From CAZWHE01 sp964633825 (GTDB lineage: Bacteria; Planctomycetota; B15-G4; CAYZWU01): 13,472 nucleotides of DNA. A program made the position numbers and the translations under genes. Shown here piece by piece: positions 7,401-13,472 of this stretch. Location: NCBI GenBank assembly GCA_964633825.1, contig CAZWHE010000113.1, positions 1 through 13,472 on the forward strand, written 5' to 3'. Under the pieces are notes generated by a model. It worked only from the letters and a program-made list of their open reading frames with translations, was not told the DNA's origin and made no database searches. Each line of letters starts with the position of its first letter. Position 1 is the first letter of the stretch.

Positions 7401-7437
7401 TACGAAATATTTCGTTGATAATACGACGGCATTCGTA
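7401..7437. promoter_or_regulatory. tandem operator candidate, two TACGA-N6-TCGTW dyads
   Basis: Site 1 is TACGAAATATTTCGTT (7401-7416) and contains the perfect 14-bp palindrome ACGAAATATTTCGT (7402-7415). Site 2 is TACGACGGCATTCGTA (7422-7437). Both are TACGA-N6-TCGT plus A or T, and they are offset by 21 bp, two helical turns, so two dimers would bind the same face. They lie between the divergent sulfatase-fold gene and the BlaI-type repressor gene. BlaI/MecI/CopY proteins usually bind short dyads upstream of their own and a divergent gene. Assigning this operator to that repressor is inference. Confidence 0.6.
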
Positions 7438-7490
7438 AATACTCAAGTCCGGCTGAACGAACCGCAGTCAATCATATAAAGGGAACAAAG

Positions 7491-7880
7491 ATGGCAAGAC
7501 CGAAATCAACAGGGCCCACGGAAGGGGAACTGGCCATCCTCCAGGTGCTGTGGGAGAGAGGTCCCAGCACGGTCCGGCAGGTTCATGATGCGCTGCGATC
7601 GAAAACCCGCACAGGATACACCACCACGCTGAAGCTTCTCCAGATCATGGCCGAGAAGGGCCTCGTCGTCCGTGATATTACGCAGAGAACCCACATTTAC
7701 CGGGCTAAACAGAGCGAAGGCCGGACTCTGCGCCGGCTGATGCGGAACATGATAGACAAGGTTTTTCAGGGGTCCGTTCAAAAAATCGTGATGCACGCCT
7801 TGTCGGCGAAAAAGACGTCTCCCAAGGGGTTGGCCGAGATCCGCAAGCTTCTCGATAAGCTGGTTAAGAATTCGAAATGA
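7491..7880 (+). CDS. BlaI/MecI/CopY-family transcriptional repressor
   Basis: This 129-residue cytoplasmic DNA-binding protein has the full family pattern. A winged helix-turn-helix spans about 8-75: PTEGELAILQVLWERGPSTVRQVHDAL, then GYTTTLKLLQIMAEKGLVVRD and the wing RTHIYRAKQS. A helical dimerisation region follows (about 76-129). Length and layout match known members. The ATG is preceded by AAAGGGAACAAAG, an acceptable Shine-Dalgarno sequence. Family members normally sit beside a BlaR1/MecR1 M56 membrane protease or a target gene. Here the downstream neighbour is convergent and no protease is in the window, so this is an orphan repressor. It probably autoregulates and may also control the divergent sulfatase-fold gene through the dyads at 7401-7437. 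Confidence 0.92.
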   Translation: MARPKSTGPTEGELAILQVLWERGPSTVRQVHDALRSKTRTGYTTTLKLLQIMAEKGLVVRDITQRTHIYRAKQSEGRTLRRLMRNMIDKVFQGSVQKIVMHALSAKKTSPKGLAEIRKLLDKLVKNSK

Positions 7881-7946
7881 ATTCGCCCGGTAATTGCACC
7901 GCTACATTCATGGTCGAGAAACCGGAATCGGAAATATGGCGCGAAA

Positions 7947-10580
7947 TCATCCCGGCTCGGGAAGGGGATGAAGACTCCGCAGCGCGATGAGGGCCATCCC
8001 CGTTCCGTAGTGCCGGCCGATCAAGGGATTGTCCAGATAGCTTCCTCCCTCGGATCGTGCATCGAGAATCAGCTTCAGCACGGGATCGCGATACCTGGCT
8101 CGCTCCTTCTTGGGAAGAAGGCGGATCGCAGATGCCGCGAAGGCGTAATCGAACATGAGATAGTGGGATCCCTGGCCATGAAGACCCGCGTGCATCAGCG
8201 ACTTCCCCTGTTCCCGGGCGTATGTGTGCCGGTGCTCCATGAAGATATCAAGGGACCGGCGGATGCCGTCGAGATCGCCCCGGCCGCCGCGAAAGAGCGC
8301 CTGTGAGCAAAGCGGCCCGCGTCCGGCGGCTCCTGGAATGGCTGTCTTGCGCGGTAGGTTTTCGTGATCGTGAAAGAGAAAATATTCGAACGTGCCGTTT
8401 TCGTTGTGCATCCGCTCGAGGCATCCCAGCGCACCGTTCGTCATCTCCTCCGGGACGGAAATACCGGCTTCTCCCGCTTCGAGAAGCGCTATGAGGACGG
8501 CCGCCGTGACAAAGCTGATCGATTGGTTGGACGGTTTGTCGGAGTTGCGTAGATCGGTGGTGACGTAATAGCTCCACCCGCCCCCTTTTTTCTGCTTCAG
8601 GCCGATCTCGGAAACGATCTCATCCATGATGGATTCGAGTTTTTTCCTTTTCACGAGATTCGTATCGATGCAGTCCGCCAAAAACCAGAGGGTGAAGGCT
8701 TTGCTCCATACCGTGTAGTCCATGAAGTAGGCGGTGTCGCCCGTCTTTTTTCTTCTCTCCCTGGCATCGAGCAGATAATCAGCGGCGCGCCGGACGGCCC
8801 GGGCCGCGGATGGATTTCTTCGAAAAGGCACCAGGCTCCGGGCACAGATGGCCGTGATGGCTTCGGTGAACTCGTTGGGAATTTCGCTCAGCGCCCTGCC
8901 CGCCTCGGACGGGCTGATCCAGGAACCATCTGAACGCTGGTGGCGCAACAGGAATTCGAACGCGTCCTTCTCAGCCCGGCGTACCTTGGAAAACTCGAGT
9001 TTTTCAGGTTCCGGTGTGTCGAGCAAATTCAGGATGTCCTCGTCGGGCCAGGCGAGCCTTTCTCCGAGACCGAGGGCAAAAGGAGTTCCAGTAAGAGCGG
9101 CGGCCGCTTTCCAGGCCCACCGGTTTTTGCCGTGCGATTCGGTGAGGCTACGCCACAGGGCGGCTGCATCGTCCTTTGCACCAAGCCTGAGCCGGCAGGC
9201 GCCCAGCCAGTATGTCGCCTCCGGAATCCTTTCGCTTTCCGGATACTCTTCGAGAATGCGGGTCAGCAGCTTCAAAGCTTCGTCGAACCTCTTTGTTCTC
9301 AGCAGAATCACGGCTTTGTCGACGGCCAGGTCGGCTTCCAGATCGCGGGCTCCCGTTGTCTTGTGTGCTTTCTTCAACTCTTTGAGTGCGTCATCACCTT
9401 TTCGGAGCCTGCGAAAAAGGGATGCTTTGAGACGATGTCCCCGCCCCGAGGCGGTTTTCTTCAGGATTCGGGACGCTTTTTCTAATTCCCCTCTTCGAAG
9501 ATGCCATTCGGCAAGTTCGATACCTTTCCGGCCGCCAGGCGAGGAGGGACCGTCGAGGCCCGGGTGTTTCAACAGGTGATCAAGAAGAAAATCATGAATC
9601 GAAACCGCCACGATGCTCGAACAGTCACCGACCACTTCTCCGTCCGGAGTCACCAGAAGAAGGGATGTACCGAACGTGTTCGGGCCCATGCCGTAGGACT
9701 CTTGCGGCACAAAGGGAGCCTCCATCCCTTTTATGAACCGCAATGCCACGAAACGTTCCTGCACGAGGCCGACAACGTCGGGATCCATAAACGGCCCGGC
9801 GCTTGCCTCGTCCGAGATCTTGAAACCGGGCAGGAATCGAACGAGGACCATGACGAGTTTTTTTTCATCGCGTGCCTGTGCGGCGGCCTTTTCCCAATCC
9901 TCGACCCAAGCGATTTCAGATCCGCACTTGGCGGCAAGAGCATGGAGTTCCTGGTCTTTTTTTGTTTCCTCAGAAACCTGAGTCAAGGCGAAGGTCTTCC
10001 AAATTCGTTCGAAAGCAGAGGCGTGTGATTCGAATTCCCCGGCAGGGGCATGACACTGGAGGGTGTACTGAAACCCCCCTCCCACCAAGTAACATTGACG
10101 CAGCCTGAAGGTTTCTCCATAAGCCTCCATTTCAACAGTCAAACCGGGGGTCTTCCGTCCGGCGGAACCGGAAATCCACCCGCCGGTCTCGAAAATCGCT
10201 GCTTTGCTTTTTGTGTATTCGGATTTGTCTTCGATCCACTTCAGAATCCGGTCGCGGATCGTCACGGCATCCAGAAACGAATCGAGCGGTTTCACCCGGA
10301 CCGATACCTGGACACGGCTATCCGATGTTTTTGGCTTGATGATCAGGGCAAGGGATCGAGCCGACGAATCGACATCCTCTTGGAAGATCCAGGTTTCGTC
10401 AGGACGTTCGATGCGAAAACCGTGTGATTTGCTGACATAGAGATTCTCATTCGGAGCCTGATCCTGATCGGCTTGGCAGGGCAGAGATGGCGTCGATAGC
10501 ATAGAAAAGACGAAAAATGCTATACTCGAGGGGAGGAGGGACGATCGGATTCGTTGAAAGATTCCGGGCATCTGAACCAT
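7947..10580 (-). CDS. exported protein: beta domain, CxxC-less thioredoxin-like domain, TPR and alpha-toroid
   Basis: This 877-residue protein opens with a signal-peptide-like stretch (about 12-37). Residues 48-200 form a beta-rich region starting YVSKSHGFRIERPDETW, like PsbP-type or similar extracytoplasmic domains. Residues about 222-340 resemble a thioredoxin-like fold: DWEKAAAQARDEKKLVMVLV, MDPDVVGLVQERFVALRF, then LLLVTPDGEVVGDC. The usual CxxC position reads RFLPGFK (248-254), so it cannot do thiol redox chemistry. TPR-like helices run from about 352 to 490 (RFDEALKLLTRILEEYPES). From about 535 to the end there is an alpha-alpha toroid of the terpene cyclase/prenyltransferase type, with QW-like segments such as LLRHQRSDGSW (545-554), KKGGGWSYY and ARSEGGSYLDN. 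No catalytic DxDD is visible, so cyclase activity is not claimed. Start: the ATG at 10580 has a poor Shine-Dalgarno sequence, and another ATG three codons in is possible. Function is unknown. Confidence 0.82.
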   Translation of the reverse strand: MVQMPGIFQRIRSSLLPSSIAFFVFSMLSTPSLPCQADQDQAPNENLYVSKSHGFRIERPDETWIFQEDVDSSARSLALIIKPKTSDSRVQVSVRVKPLDSFLDAVTIRDRILKWIEDKSEYTKSKAAIFETGGWISGSAGRKTPGLTVEMEAYGETFRLRQCYLVGGGFQYTLQCHAPAGEFESHASAFERIWKTFALTQVSEETKKDQELHALAAKCGSEIAWVEDWEKAAAQARDEKKLVMVLVRFLPGFKISDEASAGPFMDPDVVGLVQERFVALRFIKGMEAPFVPQESYGMGPNTFGTSLLLVTPDGEVVGDCSSIVAVSIHDFLLDHLLKHPGLDGPSSPGGRKGIELAEWHLRRGELEKASRILKKTASGRGHRLKASLFRRLRKGDDALKELKKAHKTTGARDLEADLAVDKAVILLRTKRFDEALKLLTRILEEYPESERIPEATYWLGACRLRLGAKDDAAALWRSLTESHGKNRWAWKAAAALTGTPFALGLGERLAWPDEDILNLLDTPEPEKLEFSKVRRAEKDAFEFLLRHQRSDGSWISPSEAGRALSEIPNEFTEAITAICARSLVPFRRNPSAARAVRRAADYLLDARERRKKTGDTAYFMDYTVWSKAFTLWFLADCIDTNLVKRKKLESIMDEIVSEIGLKQKKGGGWSYYVTTDLRNSDKPSNQSISFVTAAVLIALLEAGEAGISVPEEMTNGALGCLERMHNENGTFEYFLFHDHENLPRKTAIPGAAGRGPLCSQALFRGGRGDLDGIRRSLDIFMEHRHTYAREQGKSLMHAGLHGQGSHYLMFDYAFAASAIRLLPKKERARYRDPVLKLILDARSEGGSYLDNPLIGRHYGTGMALIALRSLHPLPEPG

Positions 10581-10658
10581 TCTTGTTTGGGATTACGGGA
10601 TATCAGTAAGTTTATCCATCTCGCTTTTCTGCAAAAAAAGAACAAGCAGTCTAACGTG

Positions 10659-10681
10659 ATTATAGAACATGGGATATGTTC
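10659..10681 (-). promoter_or_regulatory. promoter -10 with operator-like inverted repeat in the spacer
   Basis: On the minus strand a perfect TATAAT (10659-10664) lies about 80 bp upstream of the ATG at 10580. Immediately next to it, filling the 17-bp spacer, is GAACATGGGATATGTTC (10665-10681): perfect 6-bp arms GAACAT and ATGTTC around GGGAT. The -35 at the standard distance (CTTAGC) is poor, which would fit a regulated promoter. A repressor bound here would block RNA polymerase. The spacing between GAAC and GTTC is nine, not the four of the Gram-positive LexA box. Confidence 0.5.
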
Positions 10682-10808
10682 GCTAAGACAAAATAGTAGA
10701 CAATGATGTCTCTTTTTTTTCAAAAAACCTGAGTTCGATCGGCCTTTGATGGAATCTTTATTAAATGGAGGACGTACTCTGCGCATTGGCGAAGGCGCCT
10801 TGACAAGT

Positions 10809-10824
10809 GTTCCCCTTGGGGAAC
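10809..10824. repeat. perfect 16-bp inverted repeat with 2-bp centre
   Basis: GTTCCCC, TT, GGGGAAC. It lies four bases after a TTGACA hexamer. It could be an RNA hairpin with a CTTG loop or a protein-binding dyad. A second short palindrome, AAGGCGCCTT (10792-10801), lies just before it. Confidence 0.65.
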
Positions 10825-10924
10825 CAGTTAAAAGGATCTGCACCCCATTGAGGTGAGATTCTTTCGTGTTGGCCTGTTCAAACACTCGGGAAAAGTGGGA
10901 AGAAGACGTTTTAGTCTCATCAGA

Positions 10925-10958
10925 GCCGGTGGAATTCGGTTTCCATGCGGCTTTTTTT
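10925..10958 (+). terminator. rho-independent terminator facing plus
   Basis: GCCG (10925-10928) pairs with CGGC (10948-10951), and TGGAA (10930-10934) pairs with TTCCA (10941-10945) around the loop TTCGGT. Small bulges separate the two parts of the stem. Seven T residues follow at 10952-10958. Read on the minus strand no T-run follows the hairpin, so it does not serve as a standard terminator for the symporter that ends at 10970. CCGGTG in the 5' arm could pair instead with CACCGG at 10964-10969, an alternative fold. Confidence 0.55.
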
Positions 10959-10969
10959 GTTTTCACCGG

Positions 10970-12694
10970 TCAGATGCTCAGAATCGAGTAAAAGACCCAG
11001 ATCAAGAGAGCAACGGCTATCCAGCCGCTCGCGAACCCGGCCATGCCCGTCAGCGTGGGCCGGGGAATTTCGAAATCATCATGATCGATCAGCGGCCGAC
11101 GGGGAGCGGGATCGACCCCTTCGGGAAGAGTGAATGGCGCGGTTTCGGGTTCATTCAGCTCGACGGGAGTCCGCAGACACTCATAGAATCTGTCGAGCTT
11201 CTCTTGCTTTTCCCGCTTCGTCACGAGGCTGATGATCACGATTCCAAGGAATCCCGCGCTGAGGTATAAAATCATCTGCCAGGGAAGATGGAGTTTGCCC
11301 TCGAAGAGCATGAAATCGGGAAGCTTGTGAGCCAATGTCTTGTTGAAATCCCAGACCACACCGCCGAAAAGACTGATCCGGCTCGTAAAGAGGAGGACCC
11401 CGAAGCTGATGAGCGTGGAGAACCATGCCGCTACGGACGTGGCGCGGCGCCAGAATAGACCGGCCCAGAAAGGAATGGCCATCATGGCCGAGACCTTCCA
11501 AAAGATTTCCAACCCCTGGACCACGTTCTCCAGCTGAAAGGCGAAGAAGATCCCGGCAAAGACGACGCAAGCGGCCGTGATCCGGCCGACGAGCATGTAA
11601 TGTCCGTCGCTCTTTCTTCCGGCGAGACGAGGGGCGATATAAGGGCGGTAGATGTTGTGCGTGAAGAGCGCCGCCGACGAGACCATGAAGGCGTCGCAGG
11701 TGCTCATCACCGCGGCCAGCATGGAAGCGATGAAGAGCCCCGCCAGACCCGGCGCGATCCGGGGAAGGAGATCGTGGGCCATCAGGCCGTAGACCTGGTC
11801 CACATCCACTTCCCTCCCGACATAGAGCCCGAAAGCGCAGAGACCCGTGAGGACCCAGGCGATGGTGCAGACTCTTTTGAACAGGATGCCGACCATCACG
11901 CCGACGCGGCTCTCCATTTCCGTCTTGCCCGCGCCGGCCATACCCATGTGATGGGGCTGCGTCACCCATCCCACGAGGGCGTTGAAGGAAATGACGGCGA
12001 TGTAGAAGAAAGTGATGCCCCGGGGCGCCACGATCTTGAAGAAATCAGGATTCTGAACGGTCTCGCGCAGGCCGGTCATCCCCCCCACGGCGTGGAGCGC
12101 GAACGGCAGGATCAGGAAGGAGAGCACGATCGTCATCAGGCCCTGTATGAAGTCCGTGACAATGGCGGCGTTCAGCCCCCCGGCAATGCCGTAAACAACG
12201 AACATGGCCGTCATGCCCACAATGGCAAAAGCGGGATCGATCGCGCCGCCCGAAACAGCCGTGATCATCGCGCTCGAGCCCCGGAGCATGACACCGATGT
12301 TGACCATGAGCTGAAGCATTCCGACGACGGCGAAGAGCGCGGCGACGCTGCCGCCAAAGCGCGCGTAATAGAAATCGGCCGTTGTGATGGCACGGCACCG
12401 CCTGAAAATGGGTGCGATCAGCCAGAAGAAAGGGGTCACGAAGAGCCAGAGCCACTGGTACCAAATCCCGGATGCTCCGGACCTGTATGTCTTGGCCGCC
12501 ACGCTGACCGCCTGGTCGGAATGGGTGCCGGCTCCGAAAGTGAAGAACATCATCATCAGCTTTCCGAACGTACGGTCGCCGATGAAGAAGCTCGATGAGC
12601 TCTTGACACGCTTCGCGGACCAGAGGCCGATGAGAGTGATGCCGACGAGGTAAGCGGCGATAACGGCCCAGTCGGTCCAGTTGACTCCGAGCAC
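10970..12694 (-). CDS. sodium:solute symporter (SSS family)
   Basis: This 574-residue inner-membrane Na+-coupled transporter has 13-14 hydrophobic segments, the SSS signature GGLNAAIVTDFIQG (172-185) and the TM8 Na2-site segment AAVMSTCDAF (327-336). A cytoplasmic loop rich in Pro and acidic residues (about 500-545) precedes a final membrane helix at the extreme C-terminus (GMAGFASGWIAVALLIWVFY). I start it at the GTG at 12694, because AGGAG lies five bases upstream. The frame can also open at a GTG at 12727 that overlaps the TGA of the previous gene, but nothing supports that site. The gene lies 29 bp behind a UroD-family gene and is surely cotranscribed with it. UroD-like genes beside SSS transporters are a recurring arrangement in Planctomycetes- and Acidobacteria-like genomes, suggesting uptake of a compound that the enzyme demethylates or processes. 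The substrate is unknown. Confidence 0.92.
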   Translation of the reverse strand: MLGVNWTDWAVIAAYLVGITLIGLWSAKRVKSSSSFFIGDRTFGKLMMMFFTFGAGTHSDQAVSVAAKTYRSGASGIWYQWLWLFVTPFFWLIAPIFRRCRAITTADFYYARFGGSVAALFAVVGMLQLMVNIGVMLRGSSAMITAVSGGAIDPAFAIVGMTAMFVVYGIAGGLNAAIVTDFIQGLMTIVLSFLILPFALHAVGGMTGLRETVQNPDFFKIVAPRGITFFYIAVISFNALVGWVTQPHHMGMAGAGKTEMESRVGVMVGILFKRVCTIAWVLTGLCAFGLYVGREVDVDQVYGLMAHDLLPRIAPGLAGLFIASMLAAVMSTCDAFMVSSAALFTHNIYRPYIAPRLAGRKSDGHYMLVGRITAACVVFAGIFFAFQLENVVQGLEIFWKVSAMMAIPFWAGLFWRRATSVAAWFSTLISFGVLLFTSRISLFGGVVWDFNKTLAHKLPDFMLFEGKLHLPWQMILYLSAGFLGIVIISLVTKREKQEKLDRFYECLRTPVELNEPETAPFTLPEGVDPAPRRPLIDHDDFEIPRPTLTGMAGFASGWIAVALLIWVFYSILSI

Positions 12695-12699
12695 GCTTT

Positions 12700-12704
12700 C
12701 TCCT
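12700..12704 (-). promoter_or_regulatory. ribosome binding site that decides the symporter start
   Basis: On the minus strand, AAAAAGGAGAAAGC precedes the GTG at 12694, with AGGAG five bases from it. This favours the shorter symporter over the GTG at 12727, which lacks any such sequence. Confidence 0.75.
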
Positions 12705-12723
12705 TTTTCTGAAAAGGACCGAC

Positions 12724-13472
12724 TCACCCGGTATGGACCGAATCAACCAGGGCTTTCAGGTTATCGACCGGCGTGCCGGGTGAGACCCCCCCGCCGGCCG
12801 AGATGATCAACGGTCCGGCCTCTCGCGCCATGCGAAGCATCTTTGTCGCGGCCGCGCGGACTTCATCAGGGGTTCCGCGCGCCAGGACCTGGAGGGGCGG
12901 GATATTCCCCATCAGGACGATCCGGTCCCCCACAAGGCGCCGGGCTTTCCGGACATCGATCTCGTGGCTGAAATTGAAAACATCCATGCCCGTCTCAGCC
13001 AGCCCGCCGAACACCCTTTCGTTGGGAGTATCGTTGTGCAAGATGCGGATCAGGCCGGGAAAAACATCGAAGATCCGCTTGAGCTGCGGCAGAGCGAGCT
13101 GTCCGGCGTCGCGCGGATTGATCAGGCCGGCAACGTCGTCGAGAACGAGAATGCCGATCGGTTCTTTCATTGTTTCGAGCTGTGCCTTCAGCCATCGGAT
13201 ACAGAGTTCGGTTGTCTTTTTCAGGAGAGCGAGGCAGCGATTCGAATGGAGCTTGGTGGCCATCAGGAATTCGGAGAGACCGAGCAGATGGGCTGCGATT
13301 GCGAGAGGTCCCCTCGCGGCCGCCATGCGCGGCTCGATGCCCTCCTTTTTCAGCCGGGGGTACATGAGCTCGTACCGCCGTAAAACAGCCGGCATCAGCC
13401 CGTCTCTCCTGGGATCGGGAACGTCTCTTTCCAGAAGCAGATCGAGTCCGCCTGGAATTCCGCCCGGAAAGG
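12724..13472 (-). CDS. uroporphyrinogen decarboxylase (UroD)-family protein, 5' end outside window
   Basis: The reading frame is open to the right edge, so only the C-terminal 248 residues or so are seen. Family features in order are DPRRDGLMPAVLRRYELMYPRL, then a helix-rich part with LLGLSEFLMATKLH, the strand ILVLDDVAGLINPRDAG, the strand RILHNDTP, GMDVFNFSHEIDVRKARRLVGDRIVLMGNIPP, and a closing ISAGGGVSPGTPVDNLKALVDS. This is the TIM-barrel family that includes haem biosynthesis UroD and corrinoid/coenzyme M methyltransferases such as MtaA and MtbA. Those methyltransferases bind zinc through H-x-C and a later Cys. Here the matching places read HND and GGG, so that site is absent in the visible part. 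A haem role is unlikely given the divergence and the operon with an SSS transporter. It is more likely a methyltransferase-like enzyme acting on the imported compound, which is inference. Confidence 0.85.
   Translation of the reverse strand, partial: FPGGIPGGLDLLLERDVPDPRRDGLMPAVLRRYELMYPRLKKEGIEPRMAAARGPLAIAAHLLGLSEFLMATKLHSNRCLALLKKTTELCIRWLKAQLETMKEPIGILVLDDVAGLINPRDAGQLALPQLKRIFDVFPGLIRILHNDTPNERVFGGLAETGMDVFNFSHEIDVRKARRLVGDRIVLMGNIPPLQVLARGTPDEVRAAATKMLRMAREAGPLIISAGGGVSPGTPVDNLKALVDSVHTG

Larger units (their letters stand above)
10800..10958 (+). ncRNA. candidate structured RNA ending in an intrinsic terminator
   Basis: Reading plus, there is a row of hairpins. The first is the perfect dyad GTTCCCCTTGGGGAAC (10809-10824). 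The second is CACC/GGTG (841-844 with 852-855 past 10000, loop 7). The third is GTGTT/AACAC (10866-10870 with 10881-10885). The fourth is a short GAC/GUC stem (10905-10916). The terminator at 10925-10958 follows. TTGACA at 10800-10805 could be a -35, but no good -10 lies 16-18 bp downstream, so the 5' end is undefined. No plus-strand gene precedes or follows, which leaves the terminator without another explanation. I do not match it to a known RNA family. Confidence 0.25.
10581..10969. other. 389-bp region without a credible protein gene
   Basis: A minus-strand open frame (GTG at 10966 to 10520) covers the region but overlaps the start of the next gene. It has no Shine-Dalgarno sequence and encodes a low-quality, Lys/Ser/Phe-rich sequence, so I discount it. 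Base composition is more AT-rich than the flanking genes. The stretch holds a probable minus-strand promoter with an inverted repeat (10659-10681), a perfect TTGACA on the plus strand at 10800-10805, three hairpins (10809-10885) and an intrinsic terminator facing plus (10925-10958). Confidence 0.6.

Noticed and set aside
7348..7471. N-terminal extension of the sulfatase-fold gene to a start at 7471
   Set aside because: It would put 41 hydrophilic residues before a clear signal sequence and would run through the two operator-like dyads.
7475..7480. TATAAA as -10 of the repressor gene
   Set aside because: It lies so close to the ATG at 7491 that the Shine-Dalgarno sequence would be lost from the message, and no -35 fits.
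10665..10681. LexA/Cheo box
   Set aside because: The spacing between GAAC and GTTC is nine, while the Gram-positive LexA box has four, so only the half-site letters agree.
10917..10923. CTGATGA on the minus strand followed by a GAC/GTC stem, as in a hammerhead ribozyme core
   Set aside because: The stem is followed by TTCTTCC, not the required GAAA, and no matching stem III with a cleavage site is seen.
10520..10966. 148-residue minus-strand open frame over the gene-less region
   Set aside because: It starts with GTG without a Shine-Dalgarno sequence, has biased low-quality composition, overlaps the next gene's start and the promoter-like TATAAT, and resembles no family.

Overview
The window is GC-rich bacterial DNA with long ORFs, short intergenic gaps and several large secreted or membrane proteins carrying TPR repeats. 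The mix suggests an environmental bacterium of the Acidobacteriota/Aminicenantes type, or a metabolically similar lineage. That mix is two sodium:solute symporters, one of them behind a UroD-family gene, plus an MFS-like/spermidine-synthase-like/TPR fusion, a sulfatase-fold/TPR lipoprotein, a stand-alone EF-Tu-domain-like protein and a BlaI-type repressor. The taxonomic call is inference from gene content, not from a marker gene. No rRNA, tRNA, CRISPR array, insertion sequence or integrase was found. LAYOUT. 1-438 is gene-poor and holds a long hairpin (287-326). 439-2634 (minus) is a two-gene unit: a small membrane protein followed, with no gap, by an SSS-family symporter that has an extra soluble C-terminal tail. 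Divergently, 2705-5480 (plus) holds the 829-residue fusion protein and, 25 bp later behind a strong Shine-Dalgarno sequence, the EF-Tu-like small protein. The latter overlaps by 22 bp the 3' end of the convergent sulfatase-fold lipoprotein (5459-7348, minus). Divergent from that is a BlaI/MecI/CopY-type repressor (7491-7880, plus). The shared intergenic region carries two copies of the dyad TACGA-N6-TCGTW exactly 21 bp apart. 7947-10580 (minus) encodes an exported multidomain protein: a beta-rich N-terminal domain, a thioredoxin-like domain without CxxC, TPR repeats and an alpha-toroid of terpene-cyclase/prenyltransferase type. Its likely promoter has a perfect inverted repeat filling the -10/-35 spacer. 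10581-10969 has no credible protein gene, but holds a row of hairpins ending in a plus-strand intrinsic terminator. 10970-13472 (minus) is a UroD-family gene cut by the window edge, followed by a second SSS symporter. HOW IT FITS TOGETHER. The UroD-SSS pair and the small-protein-SSS pair look like two independent solute uptake units. The middle of the window is dominated by envelope-associated TPR proteins, with a DNA-binding repressor in between whose probable operator sits in the sulfatase/repressor divergent region. No obvious defence or mobile system is present. The most promising undescribed elements are the orphan structured RNA-like region (about 10800-10958), the tandem operator at 7401-7437, and the unusual domain fusions.
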